A stretch of 64,000 nucleotides of DNA from Gammaproteobacteria bacterium (GTDB lineage: Bacteria > Pseudomonadota > Gammaproteobacteria > Ga0077536). The stretch covers positions 1 to 64,000 of the forward strand of contig JAJFJQ010000061.1 in the NCBI GenBank assembly GCA_021773835.1, read 5' to 3'. Positions 28,561-37,583 of the stretch are shown here, piece by piece. Position numbers and translations under genes: made by a program. Position 1 is the stretch's first letter; each line of letters begins with the position of its first letter. A model generated the notes under the pieces. It did not search any database. It was not told the origin of the DNA and saw only the letters and a program-made list of their open reading frames with translations.

Positions 28561-28671
28561 AAATAATCTTTCCGAAAATCCGTGCAGTCGGCATAGATCT
28601 TTCAAGCAGACGCCTGATTCCGATTCACGCAAAAATCCGACTATCTGCTCATCACTGCAGCGCTTCTTCAT
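28561..28671 (-). pseudogene. IS3-family OrfA N-terminal fragment
   Basis: The minus strand begins MKKRCSDEQIVGFLRESE and continues SGVCLKDLCRLHGFSERLF, the typical N-terminus of an IS3-group OrfA, then loses similarity. No OrfB is found in 28146-28560, where only short, unsupported frames exist. Confidence 0.7.
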
Positions 28672-28773
28672 GTCCAATCTCCTTACGCAAGGTTATTGGA
28701 CTCTAGATACTCCTGCTACTCAATACCAGGGGAACGCCGCCCGCGGGACGGCCCGTGAATTTTTTTTGCCGCG

Positions 28774-29211
28774 ATGCTGGCGATATCCGTGTTCCACCTA
28801 ATCAGCGAGTTGGTCGATTTGATAGCGACACTGGTTGGCCGACCAAACGCTGCACAATCTTCGTCACTGATTACTGTCACCGATCTGATCGCATCGACGA
28901 CGAGTACCGAAATTGATGAACAGACGTTCAATTTCGGTTACGCACTGCTGCGGGCAACGCAAGCGATTTTTTCGCGAGACGAGGACGAGAATTCGACGAT
29001 CAAGAACACGTCTCTCGATTTGTTCCAGGACATCCTCGTGTTCAAACAGGCATTAGAAAAGCTCAACGCGCAGGTATTCTTAGTTGAGGCGGTTATGACG
29101 ATCGCGGAAGCTGCAGTTGACCATGCTGTCGACGACACCAAAATGATTGCGACGGAAGCAACCGGGCATCTCCGCACACTCCTGGGCCGAATTAACCCCC
29201 AGGCGACCTGA
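28774..29211 (+). CDS. Hypothetical protein
   Basis: This 145-residue frame has a plausible amino-acid mix: a hydrophobic N-terminus (AISVFHLISELVDLIATLV), then acidic and helical sequence such as TIKNTSLDLFQDILVFKQAL. No family is recognised and no good ribosome site precedes ATG 28774. It lies at the boundary between cargo and ICE transfer genes. It may be a real small protein or chance. Confidence 0.35.
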   Translation: MLAISVFHLISELVDLIATLVGRPNAAQSSSLITVTDLIASTTSTEIDEQTFNFGYALLRATQAIFSRDEDENSTIKNTSLDLFQDILVFKQALEKLNAQVFLVEAVMTIAEAAVDHAVDDTKMIATEATGHLRTLLGRINPQAT

Positions 29212-29364
29212 GTTTAAAGCGCAACTCGAGCTTAGCAACAACAGTCGTTCCGCCTTGTTGTTGCTTTTCGTTTTGGTTAGCTGGATGTTTAATCATGAAA
29301 CTAAATGGCAGAAACGACGCCTAATGACATACCCTAATCGTTGAACGATCCTGTGGAACCAATC

Positions 29365-29604
29365 ATGAAGGAAATGCGACACCTGACGAAAGCGGCGCTG
29401 CGATTTTTGAGTCGAGTCCTAATCGCAGCTATTAAACTCGGTTTGCTGTTCGTCAGTGGCGTGATTGCATTGCTTGCATCCGCTGCGCGCACGTCGTCGG
29501 CGGCTGACTCAATTAGCGGCTCGGTTAGAGGTGGCGAACTGAATCTTCGGACGGGAAGGTTTGACGATGGTACCGATCCCGATGGATTTTATGACTTCGA
29601 GTAA
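29365..29604 (+). CDS. Small ICE-associated membrane protein
   Basis: This 79-residue protein has one hydrophobic span (LGLLFVSGVIALLASAA) and a C-terminal signature GGELNLRTGRFDDGTDP ending in GFYDFE. From memory, similar tails of the form RTGRFDDGTDPYGWYE recur in small proteins of MPF-G elements. It converges on traG, with only 9 bases between stops. Start ATG 29365 is preferred; TTG 29341 and GTG 29353 are upstream alternatives. Confidence 0.6.
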   Translation: MKEMRHLTKAALRFLSRVLIAAIKLGLLFVSGVIALLASAARTSSAADSISGSVRGGELNLRTGRFDDGTDPDGFYDFE

Positions 29605-29613
29605 TCAGCGTCG

Positions 29614-31179
29614 CTAGCGACGAGCACCTTTCGACACCACGGCCTTTCCGATTGCGCCGCCTTGTCGTCCCGCGTCCTGTGCAGGATTGCGAAGTGCGCT
29701 GGTCGCGCCTTCGATTGAGCGTCCGACCTTCACGCCCGCCCAAGCCATCATTCCGCTCCAGAGTAACGGTAGCCCGAGGTAAAGACTCATTGTGATCAAA
29801 TTCAGCAACATCCGTTTGCCGTCGTGCTCGCCGGGGTTCGCGAAGACCTGCAGGAAAATATTCACATCCGGGTACATCGATTGAATGAGATTTTGATCCA
29901 CCCACAACGCCAAGTACCAAAGCACGCTCCAGAATTTGACGGTGAAGATCGCCATGGCACCGGTCACCATCATCGCGATGGAGAATCGGGAAAGTACGAC
30001 GACCAGGGGTAGTAGCGCGTAAATACCTAACAGCATCAATGCCTGCACCATGGGTAATCCCGCCAATATCGCGGTCATCGTGACAGAGAAGAGTGCGGAA
30101 GCGATCAAGGTTCCCCCGACCGCTAATCCACCTTTCAAGGTGTTCTCCGCGGTATTCAATAGTCCTGACGAACCCGCGTTGTGTGTCATCAAATCGTTGT
30201 TCGACCACGACGGTGGTGCATTCGACAAGACGGTTTTGGCGACTGCGTCAGACTGTTGTTCGCTCGCGAGTGTCGGCGCCACGGCGACGACTAAGCCCGC
30301 GAATCCGGTTGACGTCACATTCGCTTCGTCAATTAATTTTTTACGTAAGCCGATGGTGCCATGCTCCCACCATTCCTTACAGAACGGCTTCCCCCAGGTC
30401 GGCGGCGCTCCGGTGTCATACTCGGTATCTCGCGAGGCGTTGTAACGCCAGCCGGCGACGGACTTCGTTGGACGCAACGTACCGTAGTAGCCTGGGGTGC
30501 TTCGGTACACGTGCGAACCCATCCAATCGGGATCATCACTGCCATGGGAGGTTAGTAAGGCAGTGATGGATGAGTACGTCGGCCGATCGGCCTGATACTT
30601 CGAGCGCGCCGTAATAAAACATTGGCTGAAGAAGTCACTGACTTCTTGGCGCAATCTGGGATCAGCGATTGTCGCAAGACGCGCCTGTTGTTCATAGGTC
30701 CGCAGATCCGATGCGGCGGGAAGCCCGTCGACAATGGCGTGATTGAACCCCGCGCTCATCGAGAGAACGGCGTACCACCAGATTGGCAGGTTGACCGTTC
30801 TCGCCGATCCCACGAACCCGCTGGATCCGAATGTGCTCTCGGGGCTGGCGACCGTTGCGGTTGATGGCGTCGGTTCAATTAAGGTGGGTGGTGGCGTGTA
30901 ACTTAAGGTGCTCGCGTTCAACGGCGTCAGCGCCGCCGGTTGCCCGGCCAATACGACGACCACCAAGGCAATGAACAATTCGAGTTCCATGCGACGAAGC
31001 GATAATCCTGTTACTGAGCCGAACTCACCGCCCTCGGCCGGTTCGCGCCAATTATCGATCAAGATCCCGAGGAACGGGAGAAACACGATACCGGTCGCGA
31101 GCAGCACGTCCCACAGGATCCCGTAGAACGTCCAACCGAAGAGCGTCGTGAACAATTCGAGGTAGCTGTCGACGCTCAC
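29614..31179 (-). CDS. traG: Conjugative transfer protein TraG (N-terminal-type, mating-pair stabilisation)
   Basis: This 521-residue polytopic inner-membrane protein has helices near the N-terminus (FGWTFYGILWDVLLATGIVF), around 340-440 (VGGTLIASALFSVTM and ALMLLGIYALLPLVVVLS) and near the end. The GTG start at 31179 overlaps the previous stop (GTGA). It is the last gene of the long tra operon, as in other MPF-G elements, where TraG helps mating-pair formation. The relaxase gene often found near here is absent on this side. Confidence 0.85.
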   Translation of the reverse strand: MSVDSYLELFTTLFGWTFYGILWDVLLATGIVFLPFLGILIDNWREPAEGGEFGSVTGLSLRRMELELFIALVVVVLAGQPAALTPLNASTLSYTPPPTLIEPTPSTATVASPESTFGSSGFVGSARTVNLPIWWYAVLSMSAGFNHAIVDGLPAASDLRTYEQQARLATIADPRLRQEVSDFFSQCFITARSKYQADRPTYSSITALLTSHGSDDPDWMGSHVYRSTPGYYGTLRPTKSVAGWRYNASRDTEYDTGAPPTWGKPFCKEWWEHGTIGLRKKLIDEANVTSTGFAGLVVAVAPTLASEQQSDAVAKTVLSNAPPSWSNNDLMTHNAGSSGLLNTAENTLKGGLAVGGTLIASALFSVTMTAILAGLPMVQALMLLGIYALLPLVVVLSRFSIAMMVTGAMAIFTVKFWSVLWYLALWVDQNLIQSMYPDVNIFLQVFANPGEHDGKRMLLNLITMSLYLGLPLLWSGMMAWAGVKVGRSIEGATSALRNPAQDAGRQGGAIGKAVVSKGARR

Positions 31180-31580
31180 ACCGGTCCTCGTTGAAACGCA
31201 CTTGAAACCTGCCCAATTAGGTTTTGGCCTAAGACGAGTTCGATGCCGACCAACCACATCACGAGGCGCCACTTTAGATTGACTAACCGATCCAGTTGCT
31301 CGCGGCTAAAGACGCTTCGTTGTTGCAGTTGTTCTAACAACGATCGCCACCCGATCGCGATGGCGCTGATTAGCGCGATGCGTAGCACGGTGGCAATCGG
31401 CAACACCGCGTCTAAGCGCTGTCTCACTTCAACGACCGACCCCGTTTCGACATATCGCCACAAAATCACGCCAATCATCAACGTTGCGACTAACGCGATG
31501 ATCGCGAGGCGAATGGACCAACGATGGCGCGACGTCGAAACGCTAGCGGACACGGCCACTGCGCATCGGTCTCGGGTCAA
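31176..31580 (-). CDS. Small ICE membrane protein between PFL_4711 and TraG
   Basis: This protein of up to 134 residues has a membrane span at the N-terminus (SIRLAIIALVATLMIGVILW) and two more hydrophobic stretches (AVLPIATVLRIALISAIAIG and RLVMWLVGIELVLG). The listed frame starts at TTG 31580; GTG 31559 or 31553 are equally possible. A small membrane gene of unknown role holds this position in many elements of this family. Confidence 0.65.
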   Translation of the reverse strand: MTRDRCAVAVSASVSTSRHRWSIRLAIIALVATLMIGVILWRYVETGSVVEVRQRLDAVLPIATVLRIALISAIAIGWRSLLEQLQQRSVFSREQLDRLVNLKWRLVMWLVGIELVLGQNLIGQVSSAFQRGPV

Positions 31581-32898
31581 TGGTCGGCACGCGCGGCGTT
31601 TGCAGCGATGCTTGACGTCGAGCGGCCGCGCGCTCGAGTAATGTGGTGATGGTCTCCGAGACGACTTCCTTTCGAACCCGAGATTCGAACAACAGATCCT
31701 CGATCTCCTGATCGAGTTCGGCTATTGCGGTGTCCGCATGTTCTCTCGCCACTTCCGTAGCATAGACTTCGGGTACTTGGCGGCCGCTGAGTAACAGTCG
31801 CCTTGCGAGTAACGCTTTCTCGACCGTACGCGCCGTACTAATTTCCGAAACGAGCCGCCCAATGATCAGTGATTGTTCTGAGGACGGCATGTCGCGGATC
31901 GATTCGATCACTTGGCGTGTGATTGCAACCCCAGGCGCCGTGACCTTTTCCAGGTTGCTCAACGTTAACGGCATCGCGCCACCGACGAGCTTTTGTAAGT
32001 CGCTCGTGACCTTGGTTGATTCATTATTGAGCTTAGGGAGGAGTCCTGTCCCTGGGATCGTATCTTTGCGACACGTATCGCAGGTGGTCACGATATTCTC
32101 ACCGACAACGTCGACGACCCAGTTTCTCGCCGCTGCCGGGGTCGCCCAATGTTCGGTCAGGCGTGTCACTTTCGACGGACGGCTGGTGGCCGCAATAGGG
32201 CGATTCATGTTGATGTTGTAACCCGCCTTCACAATGTCACCGGTGAAGGCCAGTGCCGGCTGGCCCGATCCGCCGGCGTTCCGGCCAATCCAAGGCACAC
32301 CGTTCCGGCCGTTCGCCCTCTCAACGGATTGCTTGGCTTTCACAGCGTCGTTGCCACCGATCCCCATCTGGCGTTTCCAGTCATTCCCTTTAGAAATCGT
32401 GATGAGATCCGCATACGGGTTCTTGCCCTGCGCGATCTCGGCTTCCATCTGCTCACACGACTTCGTTGCGAGCTCAACGGTTGCCTCTGCTTTCAACAAG
32501 GCATTTTGAAACAAGTCGTACAAACCCGGATTCGCGCGCTGCAAAATGAGGGCCGGTAATGAGGCGATAGCCGAACTCGCCGCCGTTGTCATCGCCTTCA
32601 ACATGCTGTCAACACCCGAACCGATGTTGTTCAAGGTATTCGAGACGGCCGCGACGGGATCGAACTTACCGCAGCTATAACCGAGTCCGAGTTGTGCCGA
32701 GCCGCCCAGCGTGACGGACACGACCGAAGGATTCGCAGGGGCAGAGACCGGCGCCGCGCCGCCGATTTCGTAGTACCACAAACTGTCTTCCGTGGGCCCC
32801 TTCGTCACTGCACTCGTGTCGCTCATCGCGATCAAACCGAGTATCACAATCGAAACCCGTGTTAGGAAACGCTTGGCGAAACGACCTCGCCGCGTCAT
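31543..32898 (-). CDS. ICE conjugation protein, PFL_4711 family
   Basis: This 451-residue exported protein has an N-terminal signal (RFLTRVSIVILGLIAMSDTS). The middle carries EHWATPAAARNWVVDVVGE and a CDTCRKD cysteine pair typical of the family; the C-terminal 100 residues are helical and charged (ALLARRLLLSGRQVPEVYA). ATG 32898 overlaps the stop of the PFL_4710 gene by 4 bases. It probably forms part of the periplasmic mating channel; no enzymatic role is known. Confidence 0.85.
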   Translation of the reverse strand: MTRRGRFAKRFLTRVSIVILGLIAMSDTSAVTKGPTEDSLWYYEIGGAAPVSAPANPSVVSVTLGGSAQLGLGYSCGKFDPVAAVSNTLNNIGSGVDSMLKAMTTAASSAIASLPALILQRANPGLYDLFQNALLKAEATVELATKSCEQMEAEIAQGKNPYADLITISKGNDWKRQMGIGGNDAVKAKQSVERANGRNGVPWIGRNAGGSGQPALAFTGDIVKAGYNINMNRPIAATSRPSKVTRLTEHWATPAAARNWVVDVVGENIVTTCDTCRKDTIPGTGLLPKLNNESTKVTSDLQKLVGGAMPLTLSNLEKVTAPGVAITRQVIESIRDMPSSEQSLIIGRLVSEISTARTVEKALLARRLLLSGRQVPEVYATEVAREHADTAIAELDQEIEDLLFESRVRKEVVSETITTLLERAAARRQASLQTPRVPTIDPRPMRSGRVR

Positions 32899-33911
32899 GG
32901 GTAGCTCACCCAATCGATGTCGAATAAAAACCACTGCCCGCGGCGCCGACAACACTTGTAGGGACGCCAGAGGTTCCAGGCGTAATCGCCACCGCTGCCT
33001 ACCTTGCCGCCACCCCACGACGTGAGCTTGGCGAGGTCGTTTTCACCGAATACTCGACACGTCGATTCAGCACGGGGAAGTAGCATCTGCCAATCCCCAG
33101 TGCGACTGTCGCCTTCGGTCAGCGGACCGGGCGGCCACAGTTTTCCGGATCCCGGTGAACCGATGACGGGCAGATAGAGATGCGGTTGCCCCACCCGCGT
33201 CACGATGTCCCCGGCGCGTTGCGCGTTAAGCGCTGCGGCTTTCGCCTCATCGGATTGCGTGGTCCAACCGGTCCGCGGATAAACACTCCCCCAGGTATAG
33301 ACCGGCCACGTACCGACTTCGCGAAGGCCCGGGACCAAGCTCGCCGGATACAAGGACTCCGGGACCTCGCGGCGCCAAGACAATGCATCGAGACTCGATT
33401 GAAAGTAGGGCAACAGCGGCACTGTTTGCGACGGACAAACCAGCCCCAATGGCGCGAGCACGGCAGAAGCCGTACTGACGGGATGCCCGATCGCATCCGT
33501 CTCACGAAAAGCCAGGTTCCGGTGATCACGCCCCCTCGTGCCTTCCGTTCGATGGCCTGAGCTACCGACAGTGAACGGCAATAACGCGCCAACGATCCCA
33601 GTTGCAGCCGTCTTCTGCGCAAGACCCAAGGTCGCGCGTATCTCTGCCCACGGATTACCGCCGATCTCATTGTAAGCGCTGACGACTAGATCCGGATTGT
33701 AATGACCGATCTTGAGCGACGAGCGAACTTTGCACCCGGAGAACGAGCACCGGAGCCAGAAGCACATTCCAATGGGCTTCCATCGCAAGCAGGAAAATGT
33801 GGCGGCCGTCGTGCGGGTCACAATTTGCGGCGTCGTCAGCGAGCCGCTCATCCCCGTCGTCGGCAACCAGCACACGATCGCAGTCACGATCAGCATCAAC
33901 CGTGTTCTCAT
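32895..33911 (-). CDS. ICE conjugation protein, PFL_4710 family
   Basis: This 338-residue protein has a signal peptide (RLMLIVTAIVCWLPTTGMSG). It has several cysteines (FSCLRWKPIGMCFWLRC) and a C-terminal SWGGGKVGSGGDYAWNLWRP with a final CCRRRGQWFLFDIDWVSYP, all typical of this TraU-like component. It overlaps both neighbours at ATGA junctions. Likely periplasmic and needed for mating. Confidence 0.85.
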   Translation of the reverse strand: MRTRLMLIVTAIVCWLPTTGMSGSLTTPQIVTRTTAATFSCLRWKPIGMCFWLRCSFSGCKVRSSLKIGHYNPDLVVSAYNEIGGNPWAEIRATLGLAQKTAATGIVGALLPFTVGSSGHRTEGTRGRDHRNLAFRETDAIGHPVSTASAVLAPLGLVCPSQTVPLLPYFQSSLDALSWRREVPESLYPASLVPGLREVGTWPVYTWGSVYPRTGWTTQSDEAKAAALNAQRAGDIVTRVGQPHLYLPVIGSPGSGKLWPPGPLTEGDSRTGDWQMLLPRAESTCRVFGENDLAKLTSWGGGKVGSGGDYAWNLWRPYKCCRRRGQWFLFDIDWVSYP

Positions 33912-34429
33912 GGTTTGCGCCTATCGGAATGCCACGTCTCGTAGACCGCGATCGCGGCAGGGATATCGGTGATGCCATAAACAACGGCCTCGCTATCGAA
34001 CACCACGGCCGGCAACCGATCAATCCCGTAGTGGGTCGCTTTCGCTAAGCCCGTCGCAGACGCTCGCAACAATCTTCGTTCCTTATCGCTTAAGTCATGG
34101 AGTCGCTGAATCGCGAGTTGTTCCGAGCGATCACGGTCGCTTGGGAGACCGCGGGAAAGACTGCGCTCGAGGGTTTGGATCCCGTCGATTTCATACGCGG
34201 TGACGGCGTAACCCGAGAACGGTCTCGATGCGCTGCCTGGAATCGTTCGGACAACCGGGCGATCCGACGTCGTGAACGCGTCAACGACCGTCTGCTGACT
34301 ACCCGACGCAGCAAACACGCTGGTGAACGCAAGCGAGAACCAGATCAAAAACAATCGGGTGGGCCGAAATGGTTGAAGGCAACAGATCGCAGTCCGAAGC
34401 GTTCGATTAGCGAGCACAACTCTCATCAC
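33908..34429 (-). CDS. ICE conjugation protein, PFL_4709 family (TrbC-like)
   Basis: This 173-residue protein has a signal sequence (RLFLIWFSLAFTSVFAASG). The later part (ATGLAKATHYGIDRLPAVVF then AVVYGITDIPAAIAVYETW) resembles a thioredoxin-like domain without a catalytic cysteine pair, the TrbC/TraW-like arrangement of this family. The start overlaps the VirB4/TraC stop (ATGA). Confidence 0.82.
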   Translation of the reverse strand: MMRVVLANRTLRTAICCLQPFRPTRLFLIWFSLAFTSVFAASGSQQTVVDAFTTSDRPVVRTIPGSASRPFSGYAVTAYEIDGIQTLERSLSRGLPSDRDRSEQLAIQRLHDLSDKERRLLRASATGLAKATHYGIDRLPAVVFDSEAVVYGITDIPAAIAVYETWHSDRRKP

Positions 34430-37164
34430 CGACCCCGATTGTCTGCAATCCGCTCGGCGACGACATACACTGCTTCAAGCTCCGTACAGTGTCGTTCGCG
34501 CATGATGGCGGCGCGCTCGGCCTTCTCGTGTTTTTCCGTCATCGCAAGTGCTAATGACAAAGGCGGCGGTACGTTCCGAAATAACGCTTCGAGGTTGTCC
34601 GACAACACAACGCCTTCAACGTACTTCCCTGGCTCCTTCCGGGCGGACAGCAACAGGCTCCGTTGTACGTCGGTCAGATCTTTGAAGCGCGCAATCTGCT
34701 CAACTTCTTCCTTCGGCATCACCAAACACAACCACCACTCCATCATGTTGAGCATCTTGCGACTCGCGTCCGGAAAGTCTTCAAGATTCTGCGTGGCGAT
34801 CCAGAACCAAGCGCCGAGCTTGCGCCACATCTTGGTGATCTTGACGACGTAACGTGCGAGCAAGGGATTCGTGGTGATGATGTGCCCTTCGTCGGTCACG
34901 ACGAGTGTCGATCGCGCGTCGTGCTGATGCCGTTCCACGAGATCGTTAATGTGGCTCATCATCGAGATATAGGCGACCGTCAGTTGATCCTCATAGCCTT
35001 CGCGCGCAAGGATCCCCATCTCGAGTAGCGTTACATCCGCTTCGGGCCAAGGTGTACCGGGCCGGTTAAAAAAATGACCGGCGAGGCCAGAGCAAAAGAG
35101 CGCCATGCCATCGCCCATCTCACTCGCCCGCGATCGCCGGTGGTCTGAGAGGCGCTTGTCCTCGCCAATCTGATGTAATGCCGCGACGACATCTTCGGTC
35201 AGTACCTGATCGCGCTCGGCGGTCTTCACGATTTTTGCAGCCGATAAGATCGCATTTCGGATCATCAGTCGATCAGCGCGAGTCATTCGTGCATCTTCGC
35301 GTTCGTCACCGCCCGTGATCATGATCCGCGCTGCGATCTCCATTTCGCCCAGTACGTCGCGTCCGGCGCTATCGTCGTCAGTGGTGTCATCGTCATCGGT
35401 CAACGCGTCGGGATCGTCAACGACGAGTCGCCGACGTTCTTTGTCCAACACCCGTAACGCATCGCCGAAGGGTGGCAAACTCACGTCGGTGTTTGGGTTT
35501 AACGTCACCTGGTTCACGTTGAGGCCTTGCGCTTTGAACTGCTGCCCCAGTAACGAGAACGAGCCGCCCGCTTCGATGATAAATATCCGGGGTCGATGGA
35601 TCGCTGCCATCTGCTGCAACAGATAAACGAGCAACGCCGATTTACCGGCACCGGTCGGTCCTAGAATCAACATGTGCGCATTCTTTTTTCGATCCGCACG
35701 GTGCAGTGGATCGAACACGAGGGGTTCTGCACCGCGATTGAAAAACACCAAACCGGGATGGCCGGTGCCTCGTGACCGTCCGTAGAACGGGAGCAAGTTC
35801 GCGGTGTGTTTTGAAAAGATCAAACGCGACCGCCGCGTCTGTTTCTCCAAGGACACGTCGTAGGCCATCGGGAGGTTGCGGACGTAACTATCGAGGGCGA
35901 GCAAATCGGCTTCCGCGGTAATCGGCTGCAGGCCATTTGGCAGCAGCAACGCGTTCAACTGATTCACGTTCGTTCGCAGTGCCTTGAGATCGTCACCTCG
36001 CACGTAAAAGGCGAGGGTAAGTGGATAGAGCTTGTTGCCCTGCGCCATTTCCCGCTCCACCGCGTCGGCCGCCTCGCGAGTGAGATCGGCTTCGGCCGAA
36101 TCGCCGACGGACGCCCGTTTAACTTGCGCAATATGGTTACGGATCACGTCTTGGGGTTTAACCGTCACGGTCATCACCATCACCGTATGGGGCGGCAACC
36201 GATCAAAGAGTGCGTAGACGTGATCGCCAGCATCCCGCTCCGCCGTCAGGTGACCAATCGTCGGTGCACGTCGCAACCCCTGAACTGACACAATCGTGTG
36301 GGGTCGCTCATCAAACCACCACGTCGCCGAAGCGTTATCCGATCGCGGCATCGACAACGTCAAGCAGGCGGCGAGGTCATGCCCGAACGGCAAGTCCTCG
36401 TCGCCCGGATACGGGGCCAGTGCTAAGAGTTGGTCTGGATCGCCGTTCGACAGATCCGGATTCGGGTTGAACCACTTGAGGAGCCACTCATAGAGATCGG
36501 TTCCCGTTCCACGGCGCACCTTGATCCCAGCAGACGCTAACGACGCGACCCATTTCGTGGCCACATCATTGAGCGTCTCTTCGACTTCGACAGCGGACGG
36601 AGTGCGCCCACCGGGTGTTAAGCGTCGATACAAGGTCGCACGTACACGCCTGACTTGCCCTTGCCATCGTGTCCCGGTCACCGCCGTGTCTTCGAACAAT
36701 CCACCCGGTTGGGTGATCCGTGCGAGGTGCGACGACATCGTTTGCTGGAAGTGGCGTCCGTATGCGGACGTCGCCCCACCCGATCCCGCATACCCTCCGA
36801 GTGCCGCGGTAAGGCCCTGCAAACTCGGCTCGTCCTGCACGTACACTTGCACGATCCAGGGGGCACCGTCTTCTTCCGGGATCGCATCGGTTAATCCGGT
36901 TTGGATGGCATCGCGCAACTGCGTCATGAAGTCGCTCGTGCGTGCTTCCGTACCCACTGGCGTGATCTCAAACAGCGCACCGACGCTGATCCCGTCCTCG
37001 AGCAGAAACGATCGACTACCCGAGTTGTATTCCATCCACGGGAGTAGATCAGTGAACGACTGCGGACGGTCGTAGAGTTGCTGAACAGCGCGCGTCGTGA
37101 TGGGTGTATCGTCCGACGCGTCTTCTTGCGCGATTGATGCGACCGATCCCTGGTTCATGCTCAT
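34426..37164 (-). CDS. Conjugative transfer ATPase, TraC/VirB4 type (PFL_4706 family)
   Basis: This about 912-residue motor ATPase of the type IV secretion system has Walker A in ILGPTGAGKSALLVYLLQQ (near residue 500) and Walker B in TLVVTDEGHIITT. The N-terminal half is the family domain contacting the inner-membrane complex. ATG 37164 overlaps the lipoprotein stop (ATGA); an upstream in-frame GTG at 37182 is less likely. An acidic insert (DDPDALTDDDDTTDDD) lies between the Walker motifs. It energises pilus assembly and DNA transfer. Confidence 0.92.
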   Translation of the reverse strand: MSMNQGSVASIAQEDASDDTPITTRAVQQLYDRPQSFTDLLPWMEYNSGSRSFLLEDGISVGALFEITPVGTEARTSDFMTQLRDAIQTGLTDAIPEEDGAPWIVQVYVQDEPSLQGLTAALGGYAGSGGATSAYGRHFQQTMSSHLARITQPGGLFEDTAVTGTRWQGQVRRVRATLYRRLTPGGRTPSAVEVEETLNDVATKWVASLASAGIKVRRGTGTDLYEWLLKWFNPNPDLSNGDPDQLLALAPYPGDEDLPFGHDLAACLTLSMPRSDNASATWWFDERPHTIVSVQGLRRAPTIGHLTAERDAGDHVYALFDRLPPHTVMVMTVTVKPQDVIRNHIAQVKRASVGDSAEADLTREAADAVEREMAQGNKLYPLTLAFYVRGDDLKALRTNVNQLNALLLPNGLQPITAEADLLALDSYVRNLPMAYDVSLEKQTRRSRLIFSKHTANLLPFYGRSRGTGHPGLVFFNRGAEPLVFDPLHRADRKKNAHMLILGPTGAGKSALLVYLLQQMAAIHRPRIFIIEAGGSFSLLGQQFKAQGLNVNQVTLNPNTDVSLPPFGDALRVLDKERRRLVVDDPDALTDDDDTTDDDSAGRDVLGEMEIAARIMITGGDEREDARMTRADRLMIRNAILSAAKIVKTAERDQVLTEDVVAALHQIGEDKRLSDHRRSRASEMGDGMALFCSGLAGHFFNRPGTPWPEADVTLLEMGILAREGYEDQLTVAYISMMSHINDLVERHQHDARSTLVVTDEGHIITTNPLLARYVVKITKMWRKLGAWFWIATQNLEDFPDASRKMLNMMEWWLCLVMPKEEVEQIARFKDLTDVQRSLLLSARKEPGKYVEGVVLSDNLEALFRNVPPPLSLALAMTEKHEKAERAAIMRERHCTELEAVYVVAERIADNRGR

Positions 37165-37583
37165 GGCTGCTTGGTGCTCCACGTCAAGGGCACCTCACCG
37201 GGTAGCGCGTATTCCACGTGCTCGTAGAGGGGAAACGCCGTCGCGTAACCGGGAACCGGCGCTCGCGTCTCGCCAACCAGGTGCGGAAAGACGTACATCA
37301 CCAGCGTCGGATTCGGTAAGCGCGGGAACAGCAGTTCAATCTCGTTGAACGCGTCGCGTGTATAGCCATAGAGATCGCGCGCTTCGGATTGAATAGGTCG
37401 AGCACCTAGCGCCTCCCGGAGAACCTCCGGTTGTCGTTCGGTCATTTGGGTCATATGACGCGTATAGATCGTGGACATGGTGGGACCCTGACTGGGCAAA
37501 ACGGCGTCCTTCGATCCCGCACACCCCGCGAGCGCGAGGCTAATCAAGCTGAGTGTGATGAGACGCATCCGTCGTTTCTTCAT
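37161..37583 (-). CDS. ICE conjugation lipoprotein
   Basis: This 140-residue protein has a lipoprotein signal peptide (LITLSLISLALAGC; lipobox L-A-G-C). The mature part includes QGPTMSTIYTRHMTQ and NPTLVMYVFPHLVGE, typical of the small lipoprotein that precedes the VirB4 gene in MPF-G elements. ATG 37583 follows GGGAGG at good spacing and lies within the end of the PFL_4705 gene. It is probably an outer-membrane lipoprotein of the channel (VirB7-like role, inferred). Confidence 0.88.
   Translation of the reverse strand: MKKRRMRLITLSLISLALAGCAGSKDAVLPSQGPTMSTIYTRHMTQMTERQPEVLREALGARPIQSEARDLYGYTRDAFNEIELLFPRLPNPTLVMYVFPHLVGETRAPVPGYATAFPLYEHVEYALPGEVPLTWSTKQP

Noticed and set aside
28220-28594. 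A 124-codon minus-strand frame with plausible composition
   Set aside because: No family match, no start signal, and it begins inside an IS3 fragment; support is too weak to call a gene.
29525-30208. A 227-codon minus-strand frame over the end of traG
   Set aside because: It is another frame of the traG region, with an arginine-rich composition typical of a shadow.
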